The notes under the pieces: model-generated
Databases searched by the model: none
What the model was told of the DNA's origin: nothing
The model's input: only the letters and a program-made list of their open reading frames with translations
Source of the DNA: Haliclystus octoradiatus
Lineage: Eukaryota; Cnidaria; Staurozoa; Stauromedusae; Haliclystidae
DNA length: 64,000 bases
NCBI GenBank assembly: GCA_916610825.1
Contig: OU744446.1
Span: 26,426,445-26,490,444, forward strand
Direction of reading: 5' to 3'
Shown here: positions 26,701 to 60,154 of the stretch, piece by piece
How positions within the stretch are numbered: position 1 is the first letter of the stretch
Layout: each line of letters starts with the position of its first letter
Program-made: the position numbers and the translations under genes

Positions 26701-29700
26701 AAGCATGCTTTCTTAAATGACTACGGTATTTGAAATGACAGGGAGTGCATTGCCCCGTGTGCTCATATCGATGAAGCGTAACTGATGCCTTGCTCTTGAG
26801 ACTTGGAAACATTGAAAAAGGAAAAGAAGCAGAAACATTGATTGTAAATCCGAATAACATGAGTTATATTCAGACCTTCAACTTAGAATCCCACATAAAC
26901 ATGTTTCCTAACACTCACCCGATGGTTAATTAACATATTGCCTTATTGACTTCAAATTCCAGGGTTACCTACATCTATTTCTATAGAGCAATGGCTGGCT
27001 GATGTATGTCTTAACAAAACTTTACATTGATATGTTTTACCATTAATGCATGTTATGCATTATATATAAATCCATATAATTGGTATTGTTATTTAGAATC
27101 TAAAAGAAGGAGACAGAGTTGGCGTTGATCCTTTTCTCATCTCGTTAGGTAAGAATAACGATGCTTTCTAAGTTAGTACAGGCAAACCTGCTATAATGGT
27201 CTCCTCTATGCAGTCAGCCACTGGTCTATAATGGTCACTCTTGCAATTTCTAATATAGTATTTTCTATTGAATCAACCCTGTATATAAAGAGGTCACCTG
27301 CACATAGCGGTCTACCTACTCAACCATCTGTAATATACAGGTTTCACTGGAATTTCATGTAAATTTTATAAGCTTTTGAACAGTTCATAAACTCATTGCG
27401 ATTGGACTAGCTATCTGGTAAATACTAAGATGATAAACAATAATATTTACTTTATTTTTCTCAAATGAAATTTTAAACGTCATGTTAACTCATTTGGATA
27501 AACGTCATATTATACATTTATGCAATGCATTTGGATGGATTGATCTCCGTGAAAAGTTAATGAAAAATTCCTGAATTTTCACAAATACAAAAATGTTCAC
27601 AAGCATTTCATGAACTCTATTAATCGGAAATTCACAAATTTAAAATGGCAAACTTTTCAAGAACTTGAACACCTTACACACAGTTCGAGTTTATGAACTA
27701 TTTCCATTTATTTAATAATATTGTGTTGTGTTGTTTTGAAGATGAATGGCAAAGGATATCACGTGTGAGTATTAGTTTTCTTATTTTGAGACAGATTTTG
27801 AATATATTGTCAAATGGTGTCCTCGTTAATCAATGCAGAGTTAATCAAGAGTTCATGGAAATTTCTGAAGAGAAGGCCATTAACAATCATGAACTGTATT
27901 GAGCTATTAAATTTTGTATCCAATAAACAAAATACTAAGTAAATAATAACCCAATAAACAGGTCAAACTTTGCCATGTTAACTAAAAACTGTGCCATGTT
28001 ATTTTTTCATCGACCAGGTATTTTAGATTCACACATAGGTTTTTATTATCGTACTGCAACAGCAACTAACAATTCCTGTTTTAGGTTCTGTTTACAAAGA
28101 GAGCTAGTTACCCGGGTAGACGAGTTACTTGCCTTACCGAGTTACCCGTGTCTATTGTGTAGGCCATATGTATGTTCTGTTTACAAGGAAAATAACAGAG
28201 TTGGCCTCCTACTCGAGTTACTCATGTTGGCAGATCGAGTTACCCTAGTAGCGAGGACAACCATTTGCCTTATAAGCAGAAATAGATGAATGACTCAGGT
28301 ATAGGCGGGTCAAGTTTCTATTGTTTCAAACATTTCCATTTCAAAACCCTTTGTTCTCCAAATCATACCATTTCAATACTTATTGTTTAGACTGTCATTT
28401 AAATTATTCAAACGTGAAGAGTGATCACAACGTATGACAATGGTTTTTATATATGCTTTGATATATGCTGTGACTGAAGTAGAACATTTATTGTTACATT
28501 TATAGATTATCGTTTTGCCATTGACGGATTTTTGCTAAAAAAAATTATTGTAATTGGTGATCAATGTAACCTTTATGTTTGAGTGATCAATTTTTGTTTG
28601 GAAAATAATGCATTTAATTTTTCTTCTGAGCTGTGTGTTTTGCAATTACTGTCATGTATATTTGTTGTTGTTGTTGTTGCTTTATTCATCAAGAGTTTGA
28701 AATTTGACAGGCGAATACAGGGAAAACGTAATGCTCCTAATTACGTACCACCCTTCATATACATTTGATACATAATGTACATTATGATTGAATGTAAACT
28801 AAGAATTAATTAGAAAAATACTAAGCAGTAGTTTGGCAGATCCTCATTTATTATTTAATTTATTTTTGAAAGTTTGCAAATTCTTTGCTGAGACAATGTC
28901 TTCAGAAAGATTGTTCAAGGGTCTGATGACACAATTGAAGTATTGAATTTTAATATAATTAGATTGGACATACTACAGATCCAAGTTTAAGGCTAATTCC
29001 CCTGCAAAAACAGTTCAGGAGTTCATGATTAGTTCATGAACAGTTCATGAACTGTTCATGAACTGCCTGTGAGGGTTCATGAACTGTTCATGAACAGTTC
29101 AGAAAAATTGGAGCCATTTAACGTTCATGAACTGTTCATGAACTCCTGAACTGTTTTTCGCAATTGACCCCACATCAGAATGATTCTATGCCACTCTATT
29201 TGATTTTTACTTTGAAAATAAACAGACACAGAGTTTTTATTAAACCGCCAGATACCAAATTTCAACTTTGACGCAATTTCAAAGATCTAGTAAGTCCTAT
29301 ATCTATCATTTTGTTTGTGTTACAGCATTTATTACAGTGCAAAATGCATTTGGTACGCATCGATACGAATCTGATAGATTTAATATGGAAACAATATGGT
29401 ATACCTCAGCAGAAGGAATCTCCAATAATCATTCTGGATGATTCATTTACTGGTTAGATATGATAAAAATTTGAATATTTATTAATTTTAATATTCATAT
29501 CAAATTATTTCTTTTTTTTGTCAGATTTTTGGCTATTGTAGGCCTATTCTATATAATATTAGGATGTTACATTACATTCTAGGCAAATCTTGGCCATCAA
29601 AAGTGATGGATGTTCAAGCCAATATTAAAAAGGAATGCAAAGTTGATGCTCTTGTTGTAACTGCCTTAGACGAGATTGCATGTAAGTAAATAATAGATTG

Positions 29701-32700
29701 GGTTAGAAATGGGCATATTGTTTATGTTTGAATTAAACTAGATATTATTTTCTTTTTGAGGGCTTTTCAATTTGAGGGGAAGTGACATTGACTTCTGTCC
29801 AGTGTTTTACGCCTATTCCATTGTTACAGTTGGAGAGGCCTGGTGAGTAGTATTAAAAATCAATATTCTAACTCAACTGATGATGTGCCATTAGAATGTA
29901 ATAGATTTTCTTCCAGGCTCTTTGTAGATAGTTGCCGCATCACTCCAAAAGTTTCCAAGCATTTGACGACAGACAAAGTTAAGCTGAACATATTGCCATA
30001 TAAAGATATTAGCACAGTTCTGATTAAACTATGCTCTGGAAACATAAAATGTTTAGTATGTAGATTGTTTTAAATATCAGCATAACTGTTTCACTTGAAC
30101 TCGTATCCTTTTAGCCAATTTCTATTTTGATATTTTTCTTAGGTAAGTGGTCGGTCTAGTTCTGCCATTGCAAGTCTTATTCCTGTTGTAAGTTGATTAT
30201 ACAAAATTCTGCTTTTCTGTTGCTGCGATACAATATTGGTACAAACCAATCAGTCGATCCACATCTTACACTTGATCCTTGGATCAATAGCTAATTGGTT
30301 GTTTCGTAGCTTTGTGAGTATAGAATTAATTAATATCATGACATACAGCTAATTGTGTTAATAGTTAAAGAACGCCAGAGATCACTCTTATCTTTATTGT
30401 CTAAGCAACTTAAAACAGCTAAACAAAGGAGGTATTCATTAAAATCCAACAGGAAGTATGAACTGTTGCATTTTAAGGCCCGAGCAAACGATGCAACTTT
30501 GTCGTCTTGACTCTGTTCGACTTTGTCGTACCAACAAAGTTGGATTGTTTGCCCATGCAGTCGAACGTAGCTGGATGGTCGATAATGGGTACTAATTGCT
30601 GTGTTGACTAGTCGAACAGACATAAATTTTTTTTGATTCACTTCAAAAAAATTTTCAAAGTTGGACGGAATCTGAGTAATTTTGATGAGATTTTCAAGTC
30701 TGGTATGTCTGGAACACTTCACACTAGCGTATACGCTGACGAAATAGTCAGAATACTTTCCAGTTGCATTTCTGGGAATCTTTATCATGTTGATTTAGAA
30801 TTTGTCGATTATTCTGGATCAAAAATACCAAGAATTAGCAATAAGGATATCAGAAGCTTTCAGTTCAAAAGCTAAATATAAAAACTATATATAATTGAGG
30901 CAAACGAACGTTTTGATATATTTGTCGCCTCCAAATTTTCATATTTGATAACATGTAGGATGTGAATATTTTTTAATATTGCATTCAGGTCCAATTTACG
31001 CTTTTGAAAAATCATTGTATGCAGCTGTTACATATAAAGTCGATTTGTCGTTTGCCCATGCATCCAACAACGTTCAACTTTTGTATACGACAAAGTCGAA
31101 CTAACAAAGTTGGATCGTTGTTTGCTCAGGCCTTTCTGCTCATTTAATGGATGTGTCTATTTCTATTGTTAGCAAAACTTGATTAAAAAGTCATCTCCTA
31201 TAACTCTCATGAAGGCCATCAAAAACAAGCAAGAAATTGATGGAATGAAAAACTGCCATGTGAGTTTACTTCCTTTTAGATTAATACTTTGAATTTTGAT
31301 AATTATATTCTGTTAAAATTTCTGTTGACTTTTAATCACAGATTAAAGATGGTTTGGCTGTTTGTGAGTTCCTTTCATGGCTTGAGAAAGAGGTTAATAG
31401 TTAATGAAGTATTATATCGGCAGTGGTGTCTATTTAACAAGTAGACAATTACAAGCCTTAGTTGTCTAATTGTTTTAATAGAAACCAACTAGAGATACAA
31501 GCAAGACTAATTAAAAGAAGTAAATTAAACCTATTTATCTGCTTCTTAAATAATTAATTTTAAATTCAGCAGTCAATCAAAGGCATCCATGACGACTGTA
31601 GCATCGTGATTTGAAGGGATGAATTTTAATTCGATTTGAAAATGGTTGGATATTGATATTTACTAAAAAAATACAACTCTTCTACAAATAGCAAATTTAA
31701 ATAAGGTAATTACTGTGCAAATTAATGTTTGCAGATTGTAATATAAAAGTTTGTTGTTTACAAACCTTCGCTGATTAGCGATCTAATTCTTCAATAAAGT
31801 AACATCGAAAAAATAATGAGATTATCAAATATGATTAACATTGTGTATGCATAACCTACCCTTAAATATTTCTAGTTTTGTTTTCTTATGCATGGAATTT
31901 GTAAGACTCAAAGGTAAATTGATTCAAAAACATTTGCAAATCACTTTTTTACTGACTCCATTATGTTTGAGATTTGCAGGGAGCTTGCCAATCGTTAGCC
32001 TTCGTGCAGACTAAAACCTATCTTAACAAAATTGTATACTTACACTTTACATTTTTGTTTAGATATGATTTCGTCTGCACGAAGGCTAGCCAATCGTTCA
32101 ATATGAGAAAATAGTCAACAATTGAGCAACCAATCAGAATGCAAATTATCGAATAGTACCCAAGTTGGTTTTGACTAATAACTGTTATATGATGTTACAA
32201 TATTTGCTTATGTTTGAAGGTGCCAAAAGGGAATATTGATGAAGTTGATGCTGCTGAAAGGCTTGAAGCAATAAGGAGGTCAAACAATTTCACGCTTTTT
32301 TATTTTCTATTTTTGAGATCATTGTTTAATCCAAACATTGTGAAATCCAGATTTGTCTGTCTATACTTTCTGCTGTGGACTATACTCCAAAACTGTAACT
32401 TTGTGTAGCTTTGGCAAAAACTGTTCCTAGTCAAGTTACCAATGATGTTACTCTGCAAAAAAAGTTCATGAAATTCATGATAATTACAAACATTCATGAA
32501 ATGTTCATGAAAACCTTGTAAACCGTTCACAAACAGTTCATGAACATTTCATGTACTCTTTTCACTGGGTTTGTTAATTGTGTATATTTTCCTCTATTTA
32601 GGGAACAAGAGCATTTTGTTGGACTGAGCTTTGAAACAATTTCTGCTGTTGGTAAACATGCAGCCATTATCCACTTTAGGTAATAAAAATCAATTATTTA

Positions 32701-35700
32701 GAGATTTTTTTTTTTCATAAGATATTGAATAAATATTGATTACCGGTATTAATATATCATATGAGTGTGTCTATGTGTTTTCAGGCCTTCCAAAGCAACA
32801 GCGCTGACACTTAATGAAAATGAAATTTATCTTTGCGATTCTGGTGGTCATTACCTGTAAGTTAAACATGATTTGATGTCTGACAATGATATTAGCGTCG
32901 TATTTTATTTATGAATATTGTTATAAATGATGAATTCAACTTCTTCGCATTCACATGAGTGTCATACCACAAACCATTGTAACATCTCAGTTTACAATAT
33001 TGACCAAATGACTTTACTGGAATTACAATGTTATCTATACCTTAATGTACTAGTAATGAAGGTGATTTGCTCTACCAAAGTCGCCCCATAAAATAATTGA
33101 TAGAAAATGCTCATAACTGATTTTAGGTATGACACTGCAGATCAATTTTACCAGATTTTATGTCTGGCTGGTTGACATTTTTTGTTGCTCTAGGCGCAAG
33201 GGTATGCCGCATCTCTTTATATTGCAATTCCCTTTGAACCATTTCATCTGCCATCAGAAAATAGTGCTTGTTAGATGTTAAGATAAATTCAAGTCTGAGT
33301 TGACCTTTGGGGGATTTGAACTATAGTGTTTGAGATCAATATTCTGAACATTTTGCCATCCAAGCGCAATCAATATCTATATGATACTGTTTTTTACTTT
33401 TTCAGGGATGGAACTACTGATGTCACAAGGACTGTTTACTTTGGAACTCCGTCTCGACATGAAATGGTATTTGCATTACGTCATCTGAACCATTTGAGTT
33501 GTTATCATCTCATTATTTTTACTGCTATTTTGAATATGTTGTTAATTTTAGGAATGTTTTACATGTGTACTAAAAGGTCATATCGCATTGGCATCGACAG
33601 TTTTCCCTAAGGGGACAAAAGGTATTCATATCAAACATGGTGTCACAAAGTTTTTAGCCTTCCGGGAACCAACGTTGTCAGCAAAGCAAAACTAGTTTGA
33701 CATTCGAAAATCATAATATAAAAATGGAAGTCATCTTAATAATTGAAAACCTTCTGAATTTGTGCTTGCCTTCCAGGAACTAGGTTCCCTGGATCCCGCA
33801 CTTTGTGACAGCCTGATATCAAATATATCATTTCAATCAAAAGTAAGCCCGGGCTCCACAAGTCCTTCACTGCAAAGCCCTGTTTTTGAATTATTCACAG
33901 TCGTAGTTCATGAAATGTATTTCTATTTAAGTTTTAAGGAATTATATTTTCATTTGTTCAAATGCTTATCTCTGTGAGATCATTAGGCATATCAATTCTC
34001 AAAGGTTTAATCCTTAATTGATTGCCTGCAGATTTCTAAAACATAATATTCAGTGATTGTTTATTTGCTTTGTTATTTAAATCATGTTTGTTTACTCTCA
34101 ATTTAAGGTCATTCTCTAGACGTACTTGCTAGAAAAGCATTATGGGATTGTGGTCTTAATTATCGTCATGGGACTGGGCATGGGGTTGGCTCATTTCTTA
34201 ATGTCCATGAAGGTAATTTATGAGTAATTTATGCATCCATCGTTCTTTTCCTACAACTCCATATAGAAACTATTCATAAAGTTTATCGAATTCTTGGTTC
34301 AGTGTATTGATCTTAATCGATTGATTGGTTTATAAATGTATAGGTGTAAGTGTATACCGTAACCCACAGCCGTAACCTGCCTGATACAATGTAATTTTCA
34401 TTATCTATTCGGCATAGGTCCCCATGGTATAACTAATCGATGCACCGAAGAGCCTCCATTAACACCAGGAATGATTGTTACAAACGGTAAGAATTGAAAT
34501 TTGAATTTCATTGTCAAAACCAATTTATTGAAACATGTGAACACAAGGAATCTTTGCAATACAATTCTTGCTAGAAGAATTAGAATGACAGGAGAATGAA
34601 AGAGGAAAATAATGTAGAGAGATGTAGTAAGTTTGACCACTATAGGCAGGTGACCTTTTATACAGGACAGATTCAATAGAATATTTTTATTCTATATATT
34701 ACTATAGATAGGTAACTGTTAATGTTTGTAGATGTGTCAGTAATGTTAAACCCAAGATCATGTTTTATTGAAGAAGTAGAAATTTTGTGAATATTTGAAT
34801 AACCACATTTGGAAGTTCATCAGTCAGATCACAGCAACGTTATCAACAAATCGTAATGAAAGCTCCACTCTTTTCAAGCATACACCCGAAGATCTGTCCC
34901 ACATTAACTACAGTATAATTAATAAATCATAAATCATCATGTTTAAATATAAATATTATCATAATAGAGGCAACATTAGCGTTAGTCAACAACGAGCCAT
35001 TTTAGTTGACTGTAACTCCAGTTTTACACGATAAGGTTGATTTTAACATAACCGTCTGATGATCATCTCATGGTGTGAATTTAGTAACTCAACTTAAAGT
35101 GCGTCTGATCTAATTCTGCTTTTACTTTTATCTTTTTGTTGATTATAATAGAGCCTGGCTACTATGAAGATGGATCTTTTGGTATTCGTATTGAAAATGT
35201 TATGGCTGTGAAAGATGTCAACTTGAAAGTAAGAATGTGTCATGTCTTTCATAATCAATGTTGTTCTATATTGCTTGAGACAATCATCACCAAATTGGGC
35301 CACAGCATTTTAAGGATATAATTAGACTAATATATTGTACAGTATTACACATTAATACACCATACATGGTATTTAAAAGTCATCATTGGCTCATAGTCAA
35401 CATCAATCCAAATCACAGTCTATTCAATGTTTCATGCATCCAGGACCGACCTGAGAAATTTTCATTGAGGGGGGTGTTGAGGGATGAAATTGCCGACCAA
35501 CAGGAGTCCGATTCGGATATGTAACCGTAAATTGGAAACAAGTTAATGTGTGGTATCTTGAGTTGAATCCCCCAAACAAAGGTTTGCCATGTGTGTTGAA
35601 ATTGTACATTGACCTAAAGTCATCATGGGAATACTTGCGAAGCGTAGGGACGGAAAATTTCCAGGCCATGTTTTAAAGAGATCCCATCGTGCCCAAAAAT

Positions 35701-35997
35701 TCTCTCGTCTGTCCTGATCAAACACCAAAAGTTGAAGATAATTGTCTCTATGTACAGTATTCATGATTTGTGTGGACATAAAATGAAAAGAACACTCTTA
35801 TTTATACTCTCAGAAAGCGTACATCACCATATTCCTTTGCAATTTCTTCCCTCTTTTGCCGACTAGAGACCTTTCAACGATGATTTGCCGACAAAATCGC
35901 CAGGACGTGTCACGCCCCTAATACCCCCATGCTAGGGACGGCCCTGCATGGATCGTATAACTCTCATTTGGAAACGCATGCAAATAACTATTTTCGA

Positions 35998-36034
<37 letters not shown>

Positions 36035-36662
36035 TCCATTGCAGTATAACTTCGAAAATTGTGGGTTTCTTGGATTTGAAGCGTTGACATTGGTAAATAT
36101 TGTAAAACAAGCTGCTAATTATTATTTTGTGCAGCCCTAAATGTTTTTTTAAAATTAATTTTATCAAACAGATACCAATACAGAAGAAATTAATTGCGAT
36201 GGATATGCTTAATCATCAAGAGGTATGTCATTTGAACTATTAGTTGTATTTATTGTTGAATTTTTTGATGCTAATTGTTATGTACCACAAATTTTTATAG
36301 CTATTATATTCTTTTACATGTAATTACTCAATTTTTAAGGAGCCATAAACCAGTAGCATACAATTCATTATAAACTGATGAACTGAACCTGGTATTGACT
36401 CAAATGACGTAGCCATGCGCGCAGACATACTTTTCCCTCGTTTTGTCCATGCCCAAGGAAAAAGTCTGTCTGCACGCAGGCTAATGCTTCTTATTGAGTG
36501 ATTATTTTTGATCAAAATTATTTTTGTTGTTGTTTGCAGATTGAATGGTTGAATGATTATCATGAAAAATGTTGCAATGCTTTGAGGCCAATCCTTATTG
36601 AAAATGGAAAAGATGATGTTCTGAAATGGCTAATAAAGGAAACATTGGCCATTCCATTATAA
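17728..36662 (+). CDS. XPNPEP1: Cytosolic Xaa-Pro aminopeptidase 1 (aminopeptidase P, M24B)
   Basis: Metalloenzyme that removes the N-terminal residue from peptides with proline in second position. Exons: 17728-17850, 23810-23873, 25954-26058, 26963-27003, 27097-27148, 27742-27764, 29326-29452, 29583-29681, 29761-29842, 29917-30055, 30143-30187, 31173-31259, 31342-31392, 32220-32278, 32602-32679, 32785-32856, 33406-33466, 33552-33621, 34108-34212, 34418-34486, 35152-35228, 36045-36092, 36172-36222, 36540-36662. They join to 616 residues, close to the 623 of the human enzyme. Markers are [35 protein letters not shown] and [18 protein letters not shown]. In the pita-bread domain the five metal ligands are D410 (LCDSGG), D421 (DGTTDVTR), H484 (HGTGHGVG), E518 (NEPGYYEDG) and E532 (IRIEN), all present. 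H390 and H493 match the catalytic histidines. No signal peptide is seen, consistent with the cytosolic form. Intron 1 alone is 6 kb and full of repeats. Confidence 0.95.
17990..18070. repeat. 81 bp hairpin with arms of about 37 bp
   Basis: TACATAAGGATGGTGACTGA on the left is mirrored by the reverse complement ending at 18070, and CACATTCT/AGAATGTG meet at the centre. The phrase ACAGTATACAAATATA occurs on both sides (about 17901 and 18069), as though it had been duplicated around the insertion. The core phrase recurs in the large palindrome near 57 kb. Confidence 0.65.
18131..19294. mobile_element. Nested foldback element in XPNPEP1 intron 1
   Basis: The outer arms share GCAAACTCTTGCAAGCTTAC and ACCATGGGCTTATCAATCTG (left, about 18131-18225) with their reverse complements at about 19190-19294. 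An inner pair of arms of about 130 bp (18325-18455 and 18865-18986) begins CGGTGGGTGTAAAATACCGA. No ORF of note lies in the loop. The structure fits one inverted-repeat element inside another, or one element with two diverged arm blocks. Confidence 0.65.
19385..19515. repeat. Diverged relative of the 177 bp tandem repeat at 54.7 kb
   Basis: The stretch shares phrases such as GCCATAACATA, CACTTTATA and ACATCAAAACA, in the same order, with the tandem units at 54740-55094. Confidence 0.5.
20870..21000. repeat. Degenerate GTTCATGAAC-family repeat
   Basis: The stretch contains GTTCATGAATAGTTGATAAC, CGTTCATGAACGTTAAATA and CATGAACTGTCCCCACAGGG. These are diverged versions of the palindromic unit seen intact at 28999, 50286 and 59592. 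Further degenerate copies fill 20540-20660. Confidence 0.5.
21153..21222 (-). pseudogene. tRNA-like sequence (tRNA pseudogene or SINE head)
   Basis: On the minus strand, TGGCCTAATGG (21215-21205) matches the RNA polymerase III A box and GGTTCAATTCC (21173-21163) matches the B box, with normal tRNA spacing. The acceptor and T stems pair poorly and the anticodon arm is irregular, so it is unlikely to be a working tRNA. The flanks carry GTGCACAAAT and ATTTGTGCGC. Confidence 0.55.
21610..22100 (+). mobile_element. Decayed LINE reverse-transcriptase fragment
   Basis: The three frames together give typical non-LTR reverse-transcriptase tail phrases: [15 protein letters not shown], then [17 protein letters not shown], then [13 protein letters not shown] and [11 protein letters not shown]. 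Stops and frameshifts interrupt it, so it is dead. It lies in XPNPEP1 intron 1 in sense orientation. The class is L2/CR1/Jockey-like and the exact clade cannot be named. Confidence 0.75.
22422..22599. mobile_element. 178 bp MITE-like foldback
   Basis: The ends are GATTACATCACTC and GAGTGATGTAATC. A second, almost perfect inner hairpin of about 30 bp per arm (AACAACAAACGAGAAATCCA on the left) centres on TCGGCGGCCTC near 22510. It has no coding capacity. Confidence 0.75.
24600..25250 (+). mobile_element. Second decayed LINE reverse-transcriptase fragment
   Basis: A readable stretch includes [19 protein letters not shown] and [18 protein letters not shown], the thumb-region pattern of non-LTR elements (NxxKTxxMxF, then a KYLGVxxD-like block). 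Stops then break the frame. It is in XPNPEP1 intron 2, sense orientation. Confidence 0.65.
27178..27352. repeat. CTATAA-type dispersed repeat, copy in XPNPEP1 intron 5
   Basis: The copy starts ACAGGCAAACCTGCTATAAT and ends ATATACAGGTTTCACTGG. It contains TTGAATCAACCCTGTATATA, as do the copies near 45.4 kb. Confidence 0.7.
28999..29162. repeat. GTTCATGAAC-family palindromic repeat
   Basis: The ends are CCCCTGCAAAAACAGTTCAG and CTGAACTGTTTTTCGCA, in inverted orientation. Five or more copies of the self-complementary unit GTTCATGAAC lie between them. The unit also occurs in the copies at 50286 and 59592. It lies in XPNPEP1 intron 6. Confidence 0.8.
30475..31134. mobile_element. 660 bp inverted-repeat element in XPNPEP1 intron 11
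   Basis: The left end AAGGCCCGAGCAAACGATG and the right end (reverse complement AAGGCCTGAGCAAACAACG) match. Sub-terminal CAACTTTGT and TTCGACTTTGTCGTA phrases are also shared in inverse orientation. No transposase ORF is seen. This is a non-autonomous DNA-transposon-like element. Confidence 0.65.
31995..32089. repeat. Short inverted-repeat element (TAGCCTTCGTGCAGAC ends)
   Basis: TTAGCCTTCGTGCAGAC at 31995-32011 is matched in reverse complement at 32073-32089. A relative with ends GTCTGCACGCAGGCTAATGC lies at about 36407-36484 in another intron of the same gene. Confidence 0.6.
32455..32560. repeat. Degenerate GTTCATGAAC-family repeat
   Basis: The stretch contains CTGCAAAAAAAGTTCATGAA, ATGTTCATGAAAACC and CAGTTCATGAACATTTCATG. 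It is a decayed copy in XPNPEP1 intron 14. Confidence 0.5.
33275..33325 (-). repeat. Fragment of a tRNA-derived repeat
   Basis: The minus strand reads TAGTTCAAATCCCCCAAAGG then TCAACTCAGACTTGA. This matches the B box and downstream part of the better copy at 38660-38768. Confidence 0.45.
35441..35946. mobile_element. hAT-like non-autonomous element
   Basis: Terminal inverted repeats are CAGGACCGACCTGAG on the left and, in reverse complement, CAGGGCCGTCCCTAG on the right (11 of 15 match). CATGCATC (35433-35440) and CATGGATC (35947-35954) flank the element, an 8 bp duplication with one change, as hAT elements make. It contains no intact transposase. It lies in XPNPEP1 intron 21, just before a (TTA)n run. 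Confidence 0.7.
35999..36035 (+). repeat. (TTA)n microsatellite beside an XPNPEP1 acceptor
   Basis: About twelve ATT/TTA units stand ten bases before the acceptor of exon 36045-36092, so length changes could alter the polypyrimidine tract. Confidence 0.85.
36407..36484. repeat. Short inverted-repeat element, relative of 31995-32089
   Basis: GTAGCCATGCGCGCAGAC on the left and GTCTGCACGCAGGCTAATGC on the right are inverted. It is in the last XPNPEP1 intron. Confidence 0.5.
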
Positions 36663-36726
36663 ATTAGATACAGTATTAATTAAGTACCATCCACCATACA
36701 ATAATGTAAAGAATAAGGTTATTGGA

Positions 36727-36732
36727 AATAAA
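36727..36732 (+). promoter_or_regulatory. Candidate poly(A) signal (AATAAA) for XPNPEP1
   Basis: A canonical hexamer 65 bases after the stop codon, with a T/G-containing stretch downstream. Confidence 0.55.
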
Positions 36733-38249
36733 TTAAAATGTCACTGTCTGATCTTTTAGTTTCGTTCCTGAGCAATCAATGTAACAACTCCAACAGGATC
36801 TGTGTTCTTTACAGGAACATTTTAGCAGTTTGCGATTTTCAATAGGCAGACAATCCCTTTTGAAAAGCACTTCACAAATGCTAAATATCTCAATTTCCAA
36901 AAACAGTTCATAATAGCGTTCTAACTATTGATGAAAGTTGAAAGAAAAATCTCATGAAAAGCAGGACATTTATTGTTTTTGGTATTTGCATGGCTTATGT
37001 AGTAGATTGGTTCATGAAGTTCATAATTCATAGGCTTTAAGACGTCACACACTATTGTTTCGATCGCAACCAACGTTTAGAAACACCAAATTTATACTGA
37101 CTGATTTTCTGTCAACTTTTTTTTACTGATTAACAGAAATAATGTGTGATACAAAGAAAGGTACAATGTTCCACCTCTCGTCCATGTTGAGATTGCTGCA
37201 TATCATGCATACTTCTCTATGAAAAGTATCTATTGCAAGAAATTAATGTTTAGTGCATCATCATCAGTTATTCAGAAACCTGATTTAGCTACAAGAATGT
37301 TTCACAGGACTGATTGCACATCCTTGAATGTCTCCTTTTATTCATTGTATCAACCAGATACCAATACACAATAAATCAATAGCTATGGATATTCATAAAG
37401 AGATTCATGAAGTTTATTAATATTTCATTAGGTTCCCGTCCATGAACAAATCCATGAACAATTCATGAAAGGTCCATGGAAAGGTTTATAGAAAACAGGC
37501 CACACTCAGTGTTCTTGAACACTTCCTGAACTAAGGTGCAGTTCATGAACAGTTCATGAACGACTCATGAACTCAGTAAATCTTTTTTACAAGAGTTGTT
37601 CATGAGAGGTTTGGGAAGTGGCTTCATAGGGATGTGTTCATTAGCATTTCTAGTTCTTTGAAAAATCCAAATTAAAACCTTACCATCACTTGATTGATAA
37701 CATTTTGGTTAACGTACATTGTCGTACAATTTATTTTTAACTTGTTATATACAAACATAAGTGGAGCCTATCCCTAGTAGATAGTTGCATTAAGTCTTAT
37801 TGTCATATGCACACCCATCCCATTGTTGGGTTTATGAAGCAAAAATGTAAGGCACAAGGGAAACTTAAGAATATATTATGAGAACATTTATATCATGACT
37901 GCAAATGTTACTTGCCTAAAAAGTCATCTTTCACAGTTAACACATTTTAACCAAGTTTCAAATATTATTTATACAATACATGTTTAATATTATGCCTAAT
38001 CACTATTTAGAAATCACTGACTCAGAATACAGTACATTGCAATGTTTCGGATCTACATGTTAGCAAAAGCCAATAATATCAAGAATATACAATATTAAAA
38101 AACCTCCCATTAAAAGTGTCTATATATAAAGCTTCTGTATTGATGTAACTTTTTATATTACTGCTATCAAATATATCCTTGGGGGAAATGTCAGTCTATA
38201 CACCAAAGTACCTTTACAAGGTATTATTATGTATGCGTTGCACTTTACT
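36733..38249. other. Region between the convergent XPNPEP1 and CMTR1 genes
   Basis: Holds degenerate GTTCATGAAC-family repeats (about 36900-37030 and 37440-37575) and a diverged repeat at about 37258-37320 that is also found near 13868-13945. The 3' UTRs of the two genes must end here. TTTAAT at 37983-37988 (ATTAAA on the minus strand) could serve CMTR1. No gene seen. Confidence 0.45.

Positions 38250-60154
<21,905 letters not shown>

Noticed and set aside
27975..28289. 104-codon + strand frame containing repeated GAGTTAC(T/C)C phrases.
   Set aside because: It lies inside an XPNPEP1 intron, has no family resemblance, and its apparent regularity comes from short DNA repeats.
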